Shown: piece by piece, positions 45,132 to 52,776 of the stretch
How positions within the stretch are numbered: position 1 is the stretch's first letter
Layout: each line of letters begins with the position of its first letter
Assembly: GCA_016190375.1 (NCBI GenBank)
Contig: JACPQR010000010.1
Location: 22,129-86,128 of the forward strand
Origin: Deltaproteobacteria bacterium
GTDB taxonomy: Bacteria > Myxococcota_A > Polyangia > JACPQR01
Direction of reading: 5' to 3'
Length of the DNA stretch: 64,000 bases
Notes under the pieces: generated by a model
Database searches by the model: none
Seen by the model: the letters and a program-made list of their open reading frames with translations, nothing else
Told to the model about the DNA's origin: nothing
Position numbers and translations under genes: made by a program

Positions 45132-46643
45132 CTAGCGATACACGCCCTCGTGGTACAGGCCGCGGTCCTGCTCGGTCTCGATGAGGCGAAACTCCGCCCG
45201 GCGCCGCCGGCGCTCGCGCCGAACGGCGAAGCCGATGCACCCGCAGACGACGAGGCTCATGGCTGGGAACGCGACCCACGCGGAGTCGCCGCGCACCGAG
45301 AACTCGTCGTCGAGCGTCTGCGCGAGGTCGGAGTGACCCTCCTCGACGAGCTGCGCGAGCCTCAGCCTCGCGGCGCTCTTGTCTCCTGCCTGCATGAGCC
45401 GCCCGATCTCGTCCTCGAGCGCCCGCGCCCTCCGCCGCGCGACTCGCGCGTCCCTGTGCTCGAACGGCGCCAGCACCCGAGAGGCGCTCGCGGGGTAGCC
45501 CGCCTTCGAGTAGGCGCCGGCGACCTCGAGGGCGGTCTCGACGAGCCCGGGCGAGTCGGGATGCAGGGCATCGGCAGCGAAGAGCCGCTCGACCGCCGTC
45601 GCCCCGGACGTTCGGAGGTCGCCCTGCCCGATGGCATCTCGAGCCACGGCTACCGCGACCGCGGCGCGGAGCGTTCGCTCGGCGGTCCAGGAGGGATGAT
45701 CGAGCCGCTGGAGCGCTCGCAAAGCATCGTCCGCCTGCCCCGCGCTGCCGGACGCCAGGGCCTCCCGCGCCTGCGCGACGAGGGATCTCGACTGGACGGC
45801 GCGGCGCTCCGAGTGGGCCCGGATGAGCTCCTGCGCGTACTCGATCGGAGTCCCATCGTCCCAGGTTCGGCCGCCCAGGACGGCGATCGCGGCCACGAGC
45901 GCGTCGCGAGCCCGTCCGTCCTGCTGCCTCAGCGCCGCTTCGGCCCTTGCCCGCACTACCGGGCTCCGGTCGTCCAGGGCCTCGCCCAGCCTGGCGACCG
46001 CGTCGTCGGGGTAGTCCGCCAGCGCCTCGGATGCGGCCAGTCGCTCCCGCTCGATCGAGGACTCCAGCGCCGCCCTCACCAGGATCCCGAAGGCGCGCCC
46101 GTCCTCGTGACGCCCGAGCTGAGTGAGCAGATCGGGTCGTCTGGCGCGATCGACAGCGCGAAGCTGCTGCATGGGGGTGGACAGGTACAGGTCCGCGAGC
46201 TTGCCGGCCACAATCTGGCCCAGCTCGCCGCCCTCGACCTCGAGCCCCACGATCTCCGGCAACAGCTCCCTCGCCGAGCTCCCGTCGACCCGCTCGAAGA
46301 TCACCCGCGCGAGCGCGGGGGCGCGCCCCGCCTCGACGGCACCCCTGATCGTGGGGCTGTCCGGAGCGAGCGCATTCACACAGGCCACCCGGTCTACCTC
46401 GTTGCCCTCGCGCGCGATGACCGCGCGCAGCTCGGCGCCGCACTCGGCGATCTCGTACGACGCGACCCCCGTCGCGAGCGGTACGACGACCTCGTGGCGA
46501 CCCGCCAGCTTCCCGATCGTGCGGACCGACCCCGAGGGCCCCCCGACCCGCACATGGGTGACGGCCACGTCGAGGTCGTTTCGCAGCCGTGGAGGCTCGG
46601 TGGGGACGATCGAGACCAGCGCTGCGAGAACGATCGTGACCAT
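45132..46643 (-). CDS. Membrane-anchored HEAT-repeat protein
   Basis: 503 aa. An N-terminal hydrophobic segment (about 1-14) is followed by a beta domain with two cysteines (about 20-95). Helical HEAT/PBS-like repeats follow (about 120-330, [64 protein letters not shown]), then a TPR-like region. A membrane segment ([20 protein letters not shown]) and a basic tail complete it. GGGAGG 5 nt before the ATG fixes the start. It is probably a scaffold at the membrane. It lies upstream of pgi in the same direction. Confidence 0.7.
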   Translation of the reverse strand: MVTIVLAALVSIVPTEPPRLRNDLDVAVTHVRVGGPSGSVRTIGKLAGRHEVVVPLATGVASYEIAECGAELRAVIAREGNEVDRVACVNALAPDSPTIRGAVEAGRAPALARVIFERVDGSSARELLPEIVGLEVEGGELGQIVAGKLADLYLSTPMQQLRAVDRARRPDLLTQLGRHEDGRAFGILVRAALESSIERERLAASEALADYPDDAVARLGEALDDRSPVVRARAEAALRQQDGRARDALVAAIAVLGGRTWDDGTPIEYAQELIRAHSERRAVQSRSLVAQAREALASGSAGQADDALRALQRLDHPSWTAERTLRAAVAVAVARDAIGQGDLRTSGATAVERLFAADALHPDSPGLVETALEVAGAYSKAGYPASASRVLAPFEHRDARVARRRARALEDEIGRLMQAGDKSAARLRLAQLVEEGHSDLAQTLDDEFSVRGDSAWVAFPAMSLVVCGCIGFAVRRERRRRRAEFRLIETEQDRGLYHEGVYR

Positions 46644-46726
46644 CGGGCCTCCCGAGACGGCTACGTTGAAAGAGTAGCACGCGGTCGGACACCGGCCAGC
46701 GCGGCCGGTTCCCCGGGGTCCAACTG

Positions 46727-47770
46727 CTAGAAAGTTCCGGCGGACTTGATGAGATCGGGCGACACGATCCCCTGCTTCACGAGCGCCCTCAGGTGCATCT
46801 CGAAGGTCTGCATCCCGTACGGGTAGACGCCCTTCTCCATGAGCTCCTTGAGTGGAGGGTTCCCCTGGGGACGCTTGATCGCCTCGCGCACGGTCCCGGT
46901 GGCGACCATGACCTCGGCGGCGAGGGCGAGCCCTGCCGTGTCGGTGCGGGGCAGGAGCCTCTGCGCGACGATCCCGCGCAGCGCATCCGCGAACCGCTCG
47001 CGCGTCTCTTCTTCCTTGCTCGCCGGCATCAGCGAGATGACGCGGCCCACGGTCCGGTGGACGTCGGGGGTGTGGAGCGTGGAGAGGACCAGGTGGCCGG
47101 TCTCCGCGCCCTTGAGCGCGATGTCCATGGTCTCCTCGTCGCGGATCTCGCCGACGAGGATGACGTCGGGGTCCTGGCGCAGCGCGGCGCGCAGGGCCGT
47201 GGCGAACTTGCCCGTGTCGAGCCCGACCTCGCGCTGCGAGATCGAGGCGAGCTGGTCGGCGTGGAGGAACTCGATCGGATCCTCGACGGTCACGATGTGG
47301 ATCCGCCGGGTCTGGTTCATCTTGCCGATCATCGCCGCCAGGGTCGAGCTCTTGCCGTTCCCGGCCGCGCCGACCACGAGCACCAGGCCCCGGTCCGCCT
47401 CCGCGAACGCGGCGCAGGCCGCGGGCGCCCCGAGCTGCTCGAGCGTCGGGATCACGAGCGGTATCGCCCTGAGCACGACCGCGAGCGTGCCGCGCTGCCG
47501 GTAGATGTTGACTCGATAGCGCCCGAGCCCTTCGACCGAGTACGAGAGGTCGGCCTCGGTCATCGCGTCGATCTTCGAGCGCCGCTCCTCGTCGCGGAGC
47601 AGCACCATCGCCGCCGAGCGAGTGTGCTCGGGGCGAAGCTTCTCTCCCGTCAGGTAGTGCAGCGCCCCCCGGACGCGGTACGCGGGCGGCTGCCCCACCT
47701 TCAGGTGCACGTCGCTCGCGCCGCTCTCCACACCCTTGCGCAGGAGCGCCTTGAGTACGTCTTCGTTCAC
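46727..47770 (-). CDS. pilT: PilT-family type IV pilus retraction ATPase
   Basis: 347 aa hexameric ATPase of the PilT/PilU group. The N-terminal PAS-like part contains [17 protein letters not shown]. Walker A is GAAGNGKSS (instead of the usual GPTGSGKST). The Asp box is VTVEDPIEF, Walker B is [10 protein letters not shown] and the His box is [10 protein letters not shown]. The C-terminal helices end with [18 protein letters not shown]. The Walker A change keeps the Gly-Lys-Ser core, so activity is likely. No other pilus gene is nearby, so it may be an accessory copy rather than the main PilT. The start is GTG 47770, with a -10 box 8 nt upstream. Confidence 0.9.
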   Translation of the reverse strand: MNEDVLKALLRKGVESGASDVHLKVGQPPAYRVRGALHYLTGEKLRPEHTRSAAMVLLRDEERRSKIDAMTEADLSYSVEGLGRYRVNIYRQRGTLAVVLRAIPLVIPTLEQLGAPAACAAFAEADRGLVLVVGAAGNGKSSTLAAMIGKMNQTRRIHIVTVEDPIEFLHADQLASISQREVGLDTGKFATALRAALRQDPDVILVGEIRDEETMDIALKGAETGHLVLSTLHTPDVHRTVGRVISLMPASKEEETRERFADALRGIVAQRLLPRTDTAGLALAAEVMVATGTVREAIKRPQGNPPLKELMEKGVYPYGMQTFEMHLRALVKQGIVSPDLIKSAGTF

Positions 47771-47778
47771 GGGCCCAG

Positions 47779-47784
47779 AGGATA
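47779..47784 (-). promoter_or_regulatory. -10 box of pilT (leaderless)
   Basis: TATCCT on the minus strand, 8 nt before the GTG at 47770. Confidence 0.5.
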
Positions 47785-47792
47785 CCGGAATT

Positions 47793-47876
47793 TCACTTCT
47801 TCTTGGGCGTCCGAACGGGCTTGCCGACCGGCTGAATCTTCGCGTCCTTCCCCTTCGGCTTCTTCTTCTTGGCCAT
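47793..47876 (-). CDS. 27-residue Lys-rich protein
   Basis: A tiny open frame, MAKKKKPKGKDAKIQPVG followed by KPVRTPKKK, with 11 lysines in 27 residues and no acidic cluster. It starts with ATG 47876, has a TACGCT -10 box 6 nt upstream and fills the gap between pilT and the glycosyltransferase gene. Such short basic proteins often bind nucleic acid or the ribosome, but the sequence is not a recognised ribosomal protein. Chance cannot be excluded at this length. The -10 box and the biased composition are the support. Confidence 0.45.
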   Translation of the reverse strand: MAKKKKPKGKDAKIQPVGKPVRTPKKK

Positions 47877-47882
47877 CCGCGA

Positions 47883-47888
47883 AGCGTA
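47883..47888 (-). promoter_or_regulatory. -10 box of the Lys-rich small gene (leaderless)
   Basis: TACGCT on the minus strand, 6 nt before the ATG at 47876. It partly overlaps the region just before the glycosyltransferase stop. Confidence 0.35.
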
Positions 47889-49976
47889 TCAGTAACGACC
47901 GAGAAGCGGGAGCCGCTCCGATTCCCTCACGGTCGCAAGGAGCACGTCGCGGCCAAGGCCCAGCGCGCCGTCCTCGTCCGCGCGAAGGAAGAGCGTGTGC
48001 GGGCCACGGCCGAGGCCCAGGACCCTGTGATAGCCGTACACGCGCCCTGCCTGCCACCAGGCCTCGGGAACGCGGGGCCAGAGCTCGCGGTCCGACGCGG
48101 CGTCGGGCTGGCCGCTGGCCCACACGATCGGGCGCGCCGCCGAGCCCGGGCCGCGAGCCCGCACCACGAGCCACACCTCCACGCCTCCGTTCGGGCCCGG
48201 ATCGACGCGGGCGCCCAGGACGTCCGCGATGGCCCCGTGGCCTGCGCGCACCTCGATCGGCAACGCACGCGAGAGCGCGGATGCATCGCCGGCGTTCGCG
48301 CGCGCGAGCCGCGCGTCCATGTCGTCGCGGCTCGCCGGGGCCCGTGCGGGCCGCGAGGGCCAGGCGTGGCGCGCGCCCAGCGCTGCGGTGAGGTCGGCCG
48401 AGCGCGCCGGGTCGAAGGCGACGCGGTAGGGCGAGTAGGCGAGCGAGCGCAGATACCGCCACGCGAGCGATGCGCCGCGGAAGACGACGCGCCGTGCGTC
48501 GACCGCCCCGGGCCCCCTTCCGAGGTCGATCACCCAGTGGTCCTCGAACGCCGTGAGCCGGTGGTGGCGTCCGAGATCGGCCAGCGACTCGCCGTCCGCC
48601 GTCTCGGCGGGGATGACGATCATGGAAGCGCCCTCGTCGATCGCCCATTCGCGCAGCCCGAGCTGACCGCGGAACCACACCCACGGTCGATCCAGGTAGT
48701 AGCGGGACTGGTGCTGCAGGTAGAGGGCCTCCTCGAAGAGGACGAGCTCCCCTGGTCGCGTGCGGCGGTGCACATGACGCATCACCTGGTTCTCGGCGAA
48801 GCGGAAGTCGGGCCACTCCTCGGCGAGCTCGGTGGGAAGCCGCCTGTAGTCCCAGAGCGCGCAGAGCCCCCAGACCAGGCTCGGGACGAGCACTATCGCG
48901 CGAAGGACGGCGGGCCGGCGTGCCTCCTCGATCAGCGTTGCGACTCCGAGGCTCGCGCAGGGAGCGAACAGGAAGATCCAGTAGTCGTGGTTTCGCAGGC
49001 CCTCGCTGAGGAGGACCGAGTACGCGAGGGCTCCCGACCAGACGGCGCAGACCGCGGCGTCGAGGTAGTCGGCGCGACCTGCCCTCGAGCGCAGGAGCGT
49101 CACGACCGGAGCGGCGAGCGCCGCCACGGCGAGGATCGGGCCGAGGAGCATCAGGAAGCGCGGCGGGACGGCTGGATCGGAGATCACCTCGAAGAAACCC
49201 ACGTTGAGGGTCGATCGCCCTTCGAGGCGCTCGCGGAACAGCTCGAGGCTCTCGCCGGGCAGCGAGAGCGCGTGGGCCGCCACGATCGCGAGCGTCGCGC
49301 ACGCGGTCAGGGCGATGGCGACGAAGCCCGCGAGGTCGCCGCGCCGGCGCCCGTCGACGAACGCGACGAGCGCGAATGGCCCGAGGGCGAGGTAGAAGGA
49401 CCAGTCGTCGAGGCCTCCGAGCGCGACGGCGGCGACGAGCGCGGCGAGCGCCCCGCGACCGCCGCCGGTGCGCAGGGCGCCGTACGCCGAGATCATCGCG
49501 ATCGTGGCGAACGCCACGATCGGCTCGTGGTTCACGAACGAGCCGTAGTAGGTGACGATCGGCATCGCGAGCGTGGCGAGCGCCGCGGTGACGGCGAAGC
49601 TCGACCCGCGGTGGCGCCGCGCGAGGTCGTACGAGAGCAGGAACGCGGCGAGCGTGAACAGGATCGGCGGCGTCCTGAGCACCCACTCCGACTGACCGAG
49701 GAGCCAGACGGCGAGCGCGACGAGGAGCGAGGTCAGCGCGGGATGGTTGGGGTAGTAGACGAGCTCGCCCGGCGGTGTCCCCGCCGGCGACTCGACGGGC
49801 GCGAAGCGCGTGGCGACCAGCCCGCGGCGCACGAAGTTTCGCGCGGCGACGCCCCTTCGCGCGGCCGACCAGCCGTCGTGCCCGAACAGGGCCATCCCCT
49901 GCACGCCGGCCGACAGGAGGACCGCCAGGACTACCGCGAGCGATCCTGGAAGGAGCCAGCGCCGCCCTGGCGTCAT
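47889..49976 (-). CDS. ArnT/PMT-like membrane glycosyltransferase
   Basis: 695 aa. It has about ten to twelve hydrophobic segments in the first 400 residues. The first loop carries PNHPALTSLLVALAVWLLG, and VNHEPIVAF follows in a later loop, typical of GT-C (GT39/GT83-type) enzymes that use polyprenyl-phosphate sugars. The acidic residue expected in the first loop is seen around FGHDGW. The C-terminal 290 residues are soluble and not recognised. The ATG overlaps the stop of psd (ATGA), so it is co-translated with a phospholipid synthesis gene. This suggests a target in the envelope, but donor and acceptor cannot be told. Confidence 0.75.
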   Translation of the reverse strand: MTPGRRWLLPGSLAVVLAVLLSAGVQGMALFGHDGWSAARRGVAARNFVRRGLVATRFAPVESPAGTPPGELVYYPNHPALTSLLVALAVWLLGQSEWVLRTPPILFTLAAFLLSYDLARRHRGSSFAVTAALATLAMPIVTYYGSFVNHEPIVAFATIAMISAYGALRTGGGRGALAALVAAVALGGLDDWSFYLALGPFALVAFVDGRRRGDLAGFVAIALTACATLAIVAAHALSLPGESLELFRERLEGRSTLNVGFFEVISDPAVPPRFLMLLGPILAVAALAAPVVTLLRSRAGRADYLDAAVCAVWSGALAYSVLLSEGLRNHDYWIFLFAPCASLGVATLIEEARRPAVLRAIVLVPSLVWGLCALWDYRRLPTELAEEWPDFRFAENQVMRHVHRRTRPGELVLFEEALYLQHQSRYYLDRPWVWFRGQLGLREWAIDEGASMIVIPAETADGESLADLGRHHRLTAFEDHWVIDLGRGPGAVDARRVVFRGASLAWRYLRSLAYSPYRVAFDPARSADLTAALGARHAWPSRPARAPASRDDMDARLARANAGDASALSRALPIEVRAGHGAIADVLGARVDPGPNGGVEVWLVVRARGPGSAARPIVWASGQPDAASDRELWPRVPEAWWQAGRVYGYHRVLGLGRGPHTLFLRADEDGALGLGRDVLLATVRESERLPLLGRY

Positions 49977-50863
49977 CCCGCCCGACCGATGCTCGAGCCG
50001 AACAGGACGCGGGTCTCCAGGCCGTCGATCGAATGCTCCACGAGGTCGTGGTCGAAGCGGACCCTGCCGCGCTCGAACACGAGGACCATCGTGGAGCCGC
50101 CGAAGCAGAAGTAGCCCTTCTCGTCGCCCCGCTCGACGCGCCCCGGCTGGAACGTCTGCACGATGCTCCCCACGCAGAGCGCGCCGACCTCGACGATCGC
50201 CACGACGCCGAAGTGATCGCTCGCGAGCCTCGTGACGGCGCGCTTGTTCTCGCCGAAGATGTCGAACCCCGTCCGCAGCGCCAGGGGGCTGACGCTGTGG
50301 AGCCTCCCGGGGACGTCGACGGCGGCGTCTGCGGTCCCGCCGTCCGGGAAGTGGAAGCGGTGATAGTCGACCGGGCTCAGCCGCACCACGAGCGCGGAGC
50401 CGCGCTCGAAGACCGGTGGATCGACCACACCCGCGAGCAGGCGCCGCACGGAGTACCGCACTCCCTTCAGGGCCAGCTCGAGGTCCGGCGTCAGCTCGGG
50501 CACGACCAGCACCCGGCCGTCGGCTGGGCAGACGAGCGCCGCCGGCCGGCGATCGATCGGCCGGCACTCGGGGCGGAGCTTGCGCGTGAAGAAGTCGTTG
50601 AAGGTGCGAAACTGCGAGAGCTCCTTCTGCGCCTCGCTCAGGTCGACGTCGAGCTCGCGGACGAAGCCGGCGATCGCCCGCCGGCTGAGCGGCGTGTCGT
50701 GCCACAGCCCGACGAGCTTCGAGAGGACGGGGCGGACCAGCCATCGGTCCGTCGCGAAGCGTCCCGCCTGCGTTCCGTAGAGCAGTCGGGCCAGCGCGTC
50801 CCCGTAGACGCGCTCGACCCGCGTCGTCCCGTCCGACCGCTCGATGTAGCGAGTCTCGGCCAT
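49973..50863 (-). CDS. psd: Phosphatidylserine decarboxylase proenzyme
   Basis: 296 aa. It makes phosphatidylethanolamine from phosphatidylserine at the inner membrane. The Asp-His-Ser triad is Asp115 (PADGRV), His168 (YHRFHFP) and Ser257. Self-cleavage at GGST (255-258) would give the beta chain and a pyruvoyl-bearing alpha chain of 40 residues. Supporting motifs are FNDFFTRKLRP and F.ENKRAV. ATG 50863 is taken as the start; AGGAA lies immediately before it. It is divergent from manA with 69 bp between starts. Confidence 0.95.
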   Translation of the reverse strand: MAETRYIERSDGTTRVERVYGDALARLLYGTQAGRFATDRWLVRPVLSKLVGLWHDTPLSRRAIAGFVRELDVDLSEAQKELSQFRTFNDFFTRKLRPECRPIDRRPAALVCPADGRVLVVPELTPDLELALKGVRYSVRRLLAGVVDPPVFERGSALVVRLSPVDYHRFHFPDGGTADAAVDVPGRLHSVSPLALRTGFDIFGENKRAVTRLASDHFGVVAIVEVGALCVGSIVQTFQPGRVERGDEKGYFCFGGSTMVLVFERGRVRFDHDLVEHSIDGLETRVLFGSSIGRAG

Positions 50864-50919
50864 TTCCTGGGCGCAATCATTATCACAGTCACGGTCGGCG
50901 AGCCCGCCCCGCTGCCTGC

Positions 50920-50925
50920 TATGTT
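50920..50925 (+). promoter_or_regulatory. -10 box of manA (leaderless)
   Basis: TATGTT, 7 nt before the ATG at 50933. It overlaps the alternative in-frame ATG at 50921, which favours 50933 as the start. Confidence 0.45.
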
Positions 50926-50932
50926 CTGCCCA

Positions 50933-51985
50933 ATGGACCTTCGGCCGCTCCTCCTTCGCCCGGACAACTTCACGCCGCCGACGAGGACCCCCTGGGGCGG
51001 TCGCAAGATCCTCGACCGATTCAAGCGAGGCGTCGCGCTCGATCCGGGGCGGGCCGCGTACCCCGTGGTCGGCGAGTCCTGGGAGATCTCCGTCGAGCCC
51101 GACTTTCCGAGCCTCGCCGATGACACCGGCCGGAGGCTCGATGCAGTCCTGGCCGCGAGCCCGGTCGAATGGCTCGGCCGCGAGGGCGTCGCCAGGCACG
51201 GGCCCTCGACGCCGCTGCTCGTCAAGCTCCTCGACGCGGCCGACGACCTGTCGGTCCAGGTCCACCCGGCGAACGATCACGCAGGCCTGGAGGCGGACGA
51301 GAGCGGAAAGCCCGAGGCCTGGTACGTGGTCGACCGCGATCCCGGCGCCGGCATCTACCTCGGGCTGCAGGACGGCGTCGGGCGCGAATCCGCCGCTCGA
51401 ACGCTGGCCAGCGGAGGGGATCTGGGAGAGATGCTCCACTTCGTCCCGGTGGAGCCCGGCGACTTCTTCGCCATTGGACCTGGCGTGGTGCACGCGGTCG
51501 GCAAGGGCGTGACTCTCGTGGAGCCGCAGCTCGTCCTGCCCGGAAAGCGCGGCGTCACCTACCGGGTCTGGGACTGGAACCGCCGCTACGACGCCAGCGG
51601 CCGCCTCGACGCCGCCGGCGAGCTCCGGCCGCTTCACTCGAGCAAGGCGCACGCGGTCATCGCCTGGGATGGCCCGCGGGGCGATGACTTCATCGAGTCC
51701 GCCCGCCTGTCGCCCGAGCTGGTCGAGTCATCGGGCTCCGCGAAGCGCGAGCGATGGCCATCGTCGCCGTCGGTCCCGATCGCGGTGGAGCGGGTCAGCG
51801 GCTCGGGCGCCCTCGCGCTCTCCACCGGCGATCGCCTCTGGGGCCTGACGGTCCTCGCGGGCGAGGTCCGCGTCGCATCGTCGTTGACCGTGGGAATCGG
51901 TCGCTCCGCCGTCGTCCCCGCCGCGCTGGGGACGGTCCGCCTCGACCTCGGCGGCGCCGACGCGATCCTCGCGTCCGCGATCTGA
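50933..51985 (+). CDS. manA: Type I mannose-6-phosphate isomerase
   Basis: 350 aa zinc-dependent cupin enzyme interconverting mannose-6-phosphate and fructose-6-phosphate, feeding GDP-mannose for polysaccharide or supplying carbon. Metal ligands are visible in LSVQVHPANDHA (Gln and His), GKPEAWYV (Glu) and GVVHAVGKG (His). TPWGG near the N-terminus is family-typical. The C-terminal cupin half is weakly conserved. The start at 50933 fits the -10 box. 50921 would add four residues. The stop is 3 bp from the convergent gene at 51989. Confidence 0.9.
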   Translation: MDLRPLLLRPDNFTPPTRTPWGGRKILDRFKRGVALDPGRAAYPVVGESWEISVEPDFPSLADDTGRRLDAVLAASPVEWLGREGVARHGPSTPLLVKLLDAADDLSVQVHPANDHAGLEADESGKPEAWYVVDRDPGAGIYLGLQDGVGRESAARTLASGGDLGEMLHFVPVEPGDFFAIGPGVVHAVGKGVTLVEPQLVLPGKRGVTYRVWDWNRRYDASGRLDAAGELRPLHSSKAHAVIAWDGPRGDDFIESARLSPELVESSGSAKRERWPSSPSVPIAVERVSGSGALALSTGDRLWGLTVLAGEVRVASSLTVGIGRSAVVPAALGTVRLDLGGADAILASAI

Positions 51986-51988
51986 TTC

Positions 51989-52216
51989 CTACGCTCCGCG
52001 CAGGATCCGAGCGAGCACGCACCTGGCGGTCGTGGACAGGGCGTCCGGATCGAGGGCGGCCTCGATCGCGCGGGCACGGAGCGTCGCGGCGAACGCGATG
52101 AGGCGGTCGCCGGGCGGAAGGTCGAGCCACGCGGGGTGGGGTCGGATCGGACCGCCGGGATCCGACGGGCGGTGGGCGCCGATCGCCTCCTCGATGAGCA
52201 GCTCGCGCTCGTCCAT
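51989..52216 (-). CDS. Small protein of unknown function, last gene of a sigma-factor operon
   Basis: 75 aa, mostly helical (DERELLIEEAIGAHR, GDRLIAFAATLRARAIEAAL, DALSTTARCVLARILRG), with a Pro-rich middle and one cysteine. No membrane segment or zinc motif is present, so it is not a standard ZAS anti-sigma factor. Its ATG overlaps the stop of the sigma factor gene (TGATG). Being coupled to an ECF sigma factor suggests a regulatory role, but this is only position-based. Confidence 0.6.
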   Translation of the reverse strand: MDERELLIEEAIGAHRPSDPGGPIRPHPAWLDLPPGDRLIAFAATLRARAIEAALDPDALSTTARCVLARILRGA

Positions 52217-52776
52217 CACGCCACCTCCAGGCGCACGCCGAGCTTCTCGAGGCACTCCATGAGCGACCGGCGCGCGCGCGAGTAGTTCTGCAAGAAGGTG
52301 TTCAGGGTCATCCCGACCGACGCGGCCAGCTCGGCGTCGGACCTCGAGCCCCCCGCGTCGAGCCGCGCGTCGAGCGCCGCGGCCGGGCGATCGGGGAGCC
52401 TCTCCTTGCAGCGGTGGATCCTGGCTCGGAGGATCGGGTCGGGGGGCGCCGGCAAGGGCGCGTGCTCGGCGAGGCGCGCCTCCATCGCCTCCATGTCCTC
52501 GGGCGAGGTCCTCGCGCGGCGCAGCTCGGACAGGGCGTGGTTCCGCGCGATGCGGATGGCGTAGCGCAGGAGCGCGTCGGGCTTGCCGTCCGGCTTGAAC
52601 GTCGCGGCGCGGTTCCACACCCTGAGCAGGGTCTCCTGGACGATGGACTCCACGTCCAGACGCTCGGCGAAGTGACGGAGCGAGAGCCGGAGCGGCCGCT
52701 CGGCGCGGGCCATCCAGCGCCCGAAGGCGTCCGGGTCGCCCGCGCCGATCGCGGCCAGCTCCTGGGCCTCGTCCAT
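52216..52776 (-). CDS. ECF-type sigma-70 family RNA polymerase sigma factor
   Basis: 186 aa. Region 2 (about 20-90) includes DVESIVQETLLRVWNRAATF and RYAIRIARNHALSELRR. Region 4 (about 125-180) has a helix-turn-helix SDAELAASVGMTLNTFLQNYSRARRSL. There is no 1.1 or 3 region, as in ECF factors. It is encoded between a VIT/vWA protein upstream and a small protein downstream, with 1-bp TGATG overlaps at both ends. No transmembrane anti-sigma gene is adjacent, so its control may involve one of these partners. Confidence 0.88.
   Translation of the reverse strand: MDEAQELAAIGAGDPDAFGRWMARAERPLRLSLRHFAERLDVESIVQETLLRVWNRAATFKPDGKPDALLRYAIRIARNHALSELRRARTSPEDMEAMEARLAEHAPLPAPPDPILRARIHRCKERLPDRPAAALDARLDAGGSRSDAELAASVGMTLNTFLQNYSRARRSLMECLEKLGVRLEVA

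Noticed and set aside
45121..46692. N-terminal extension of Pgi upstream of 45120
   Set aside because: It is the antiphase reading of the HEAT-repeat gene. Pgi homology begins near GTG 45120.
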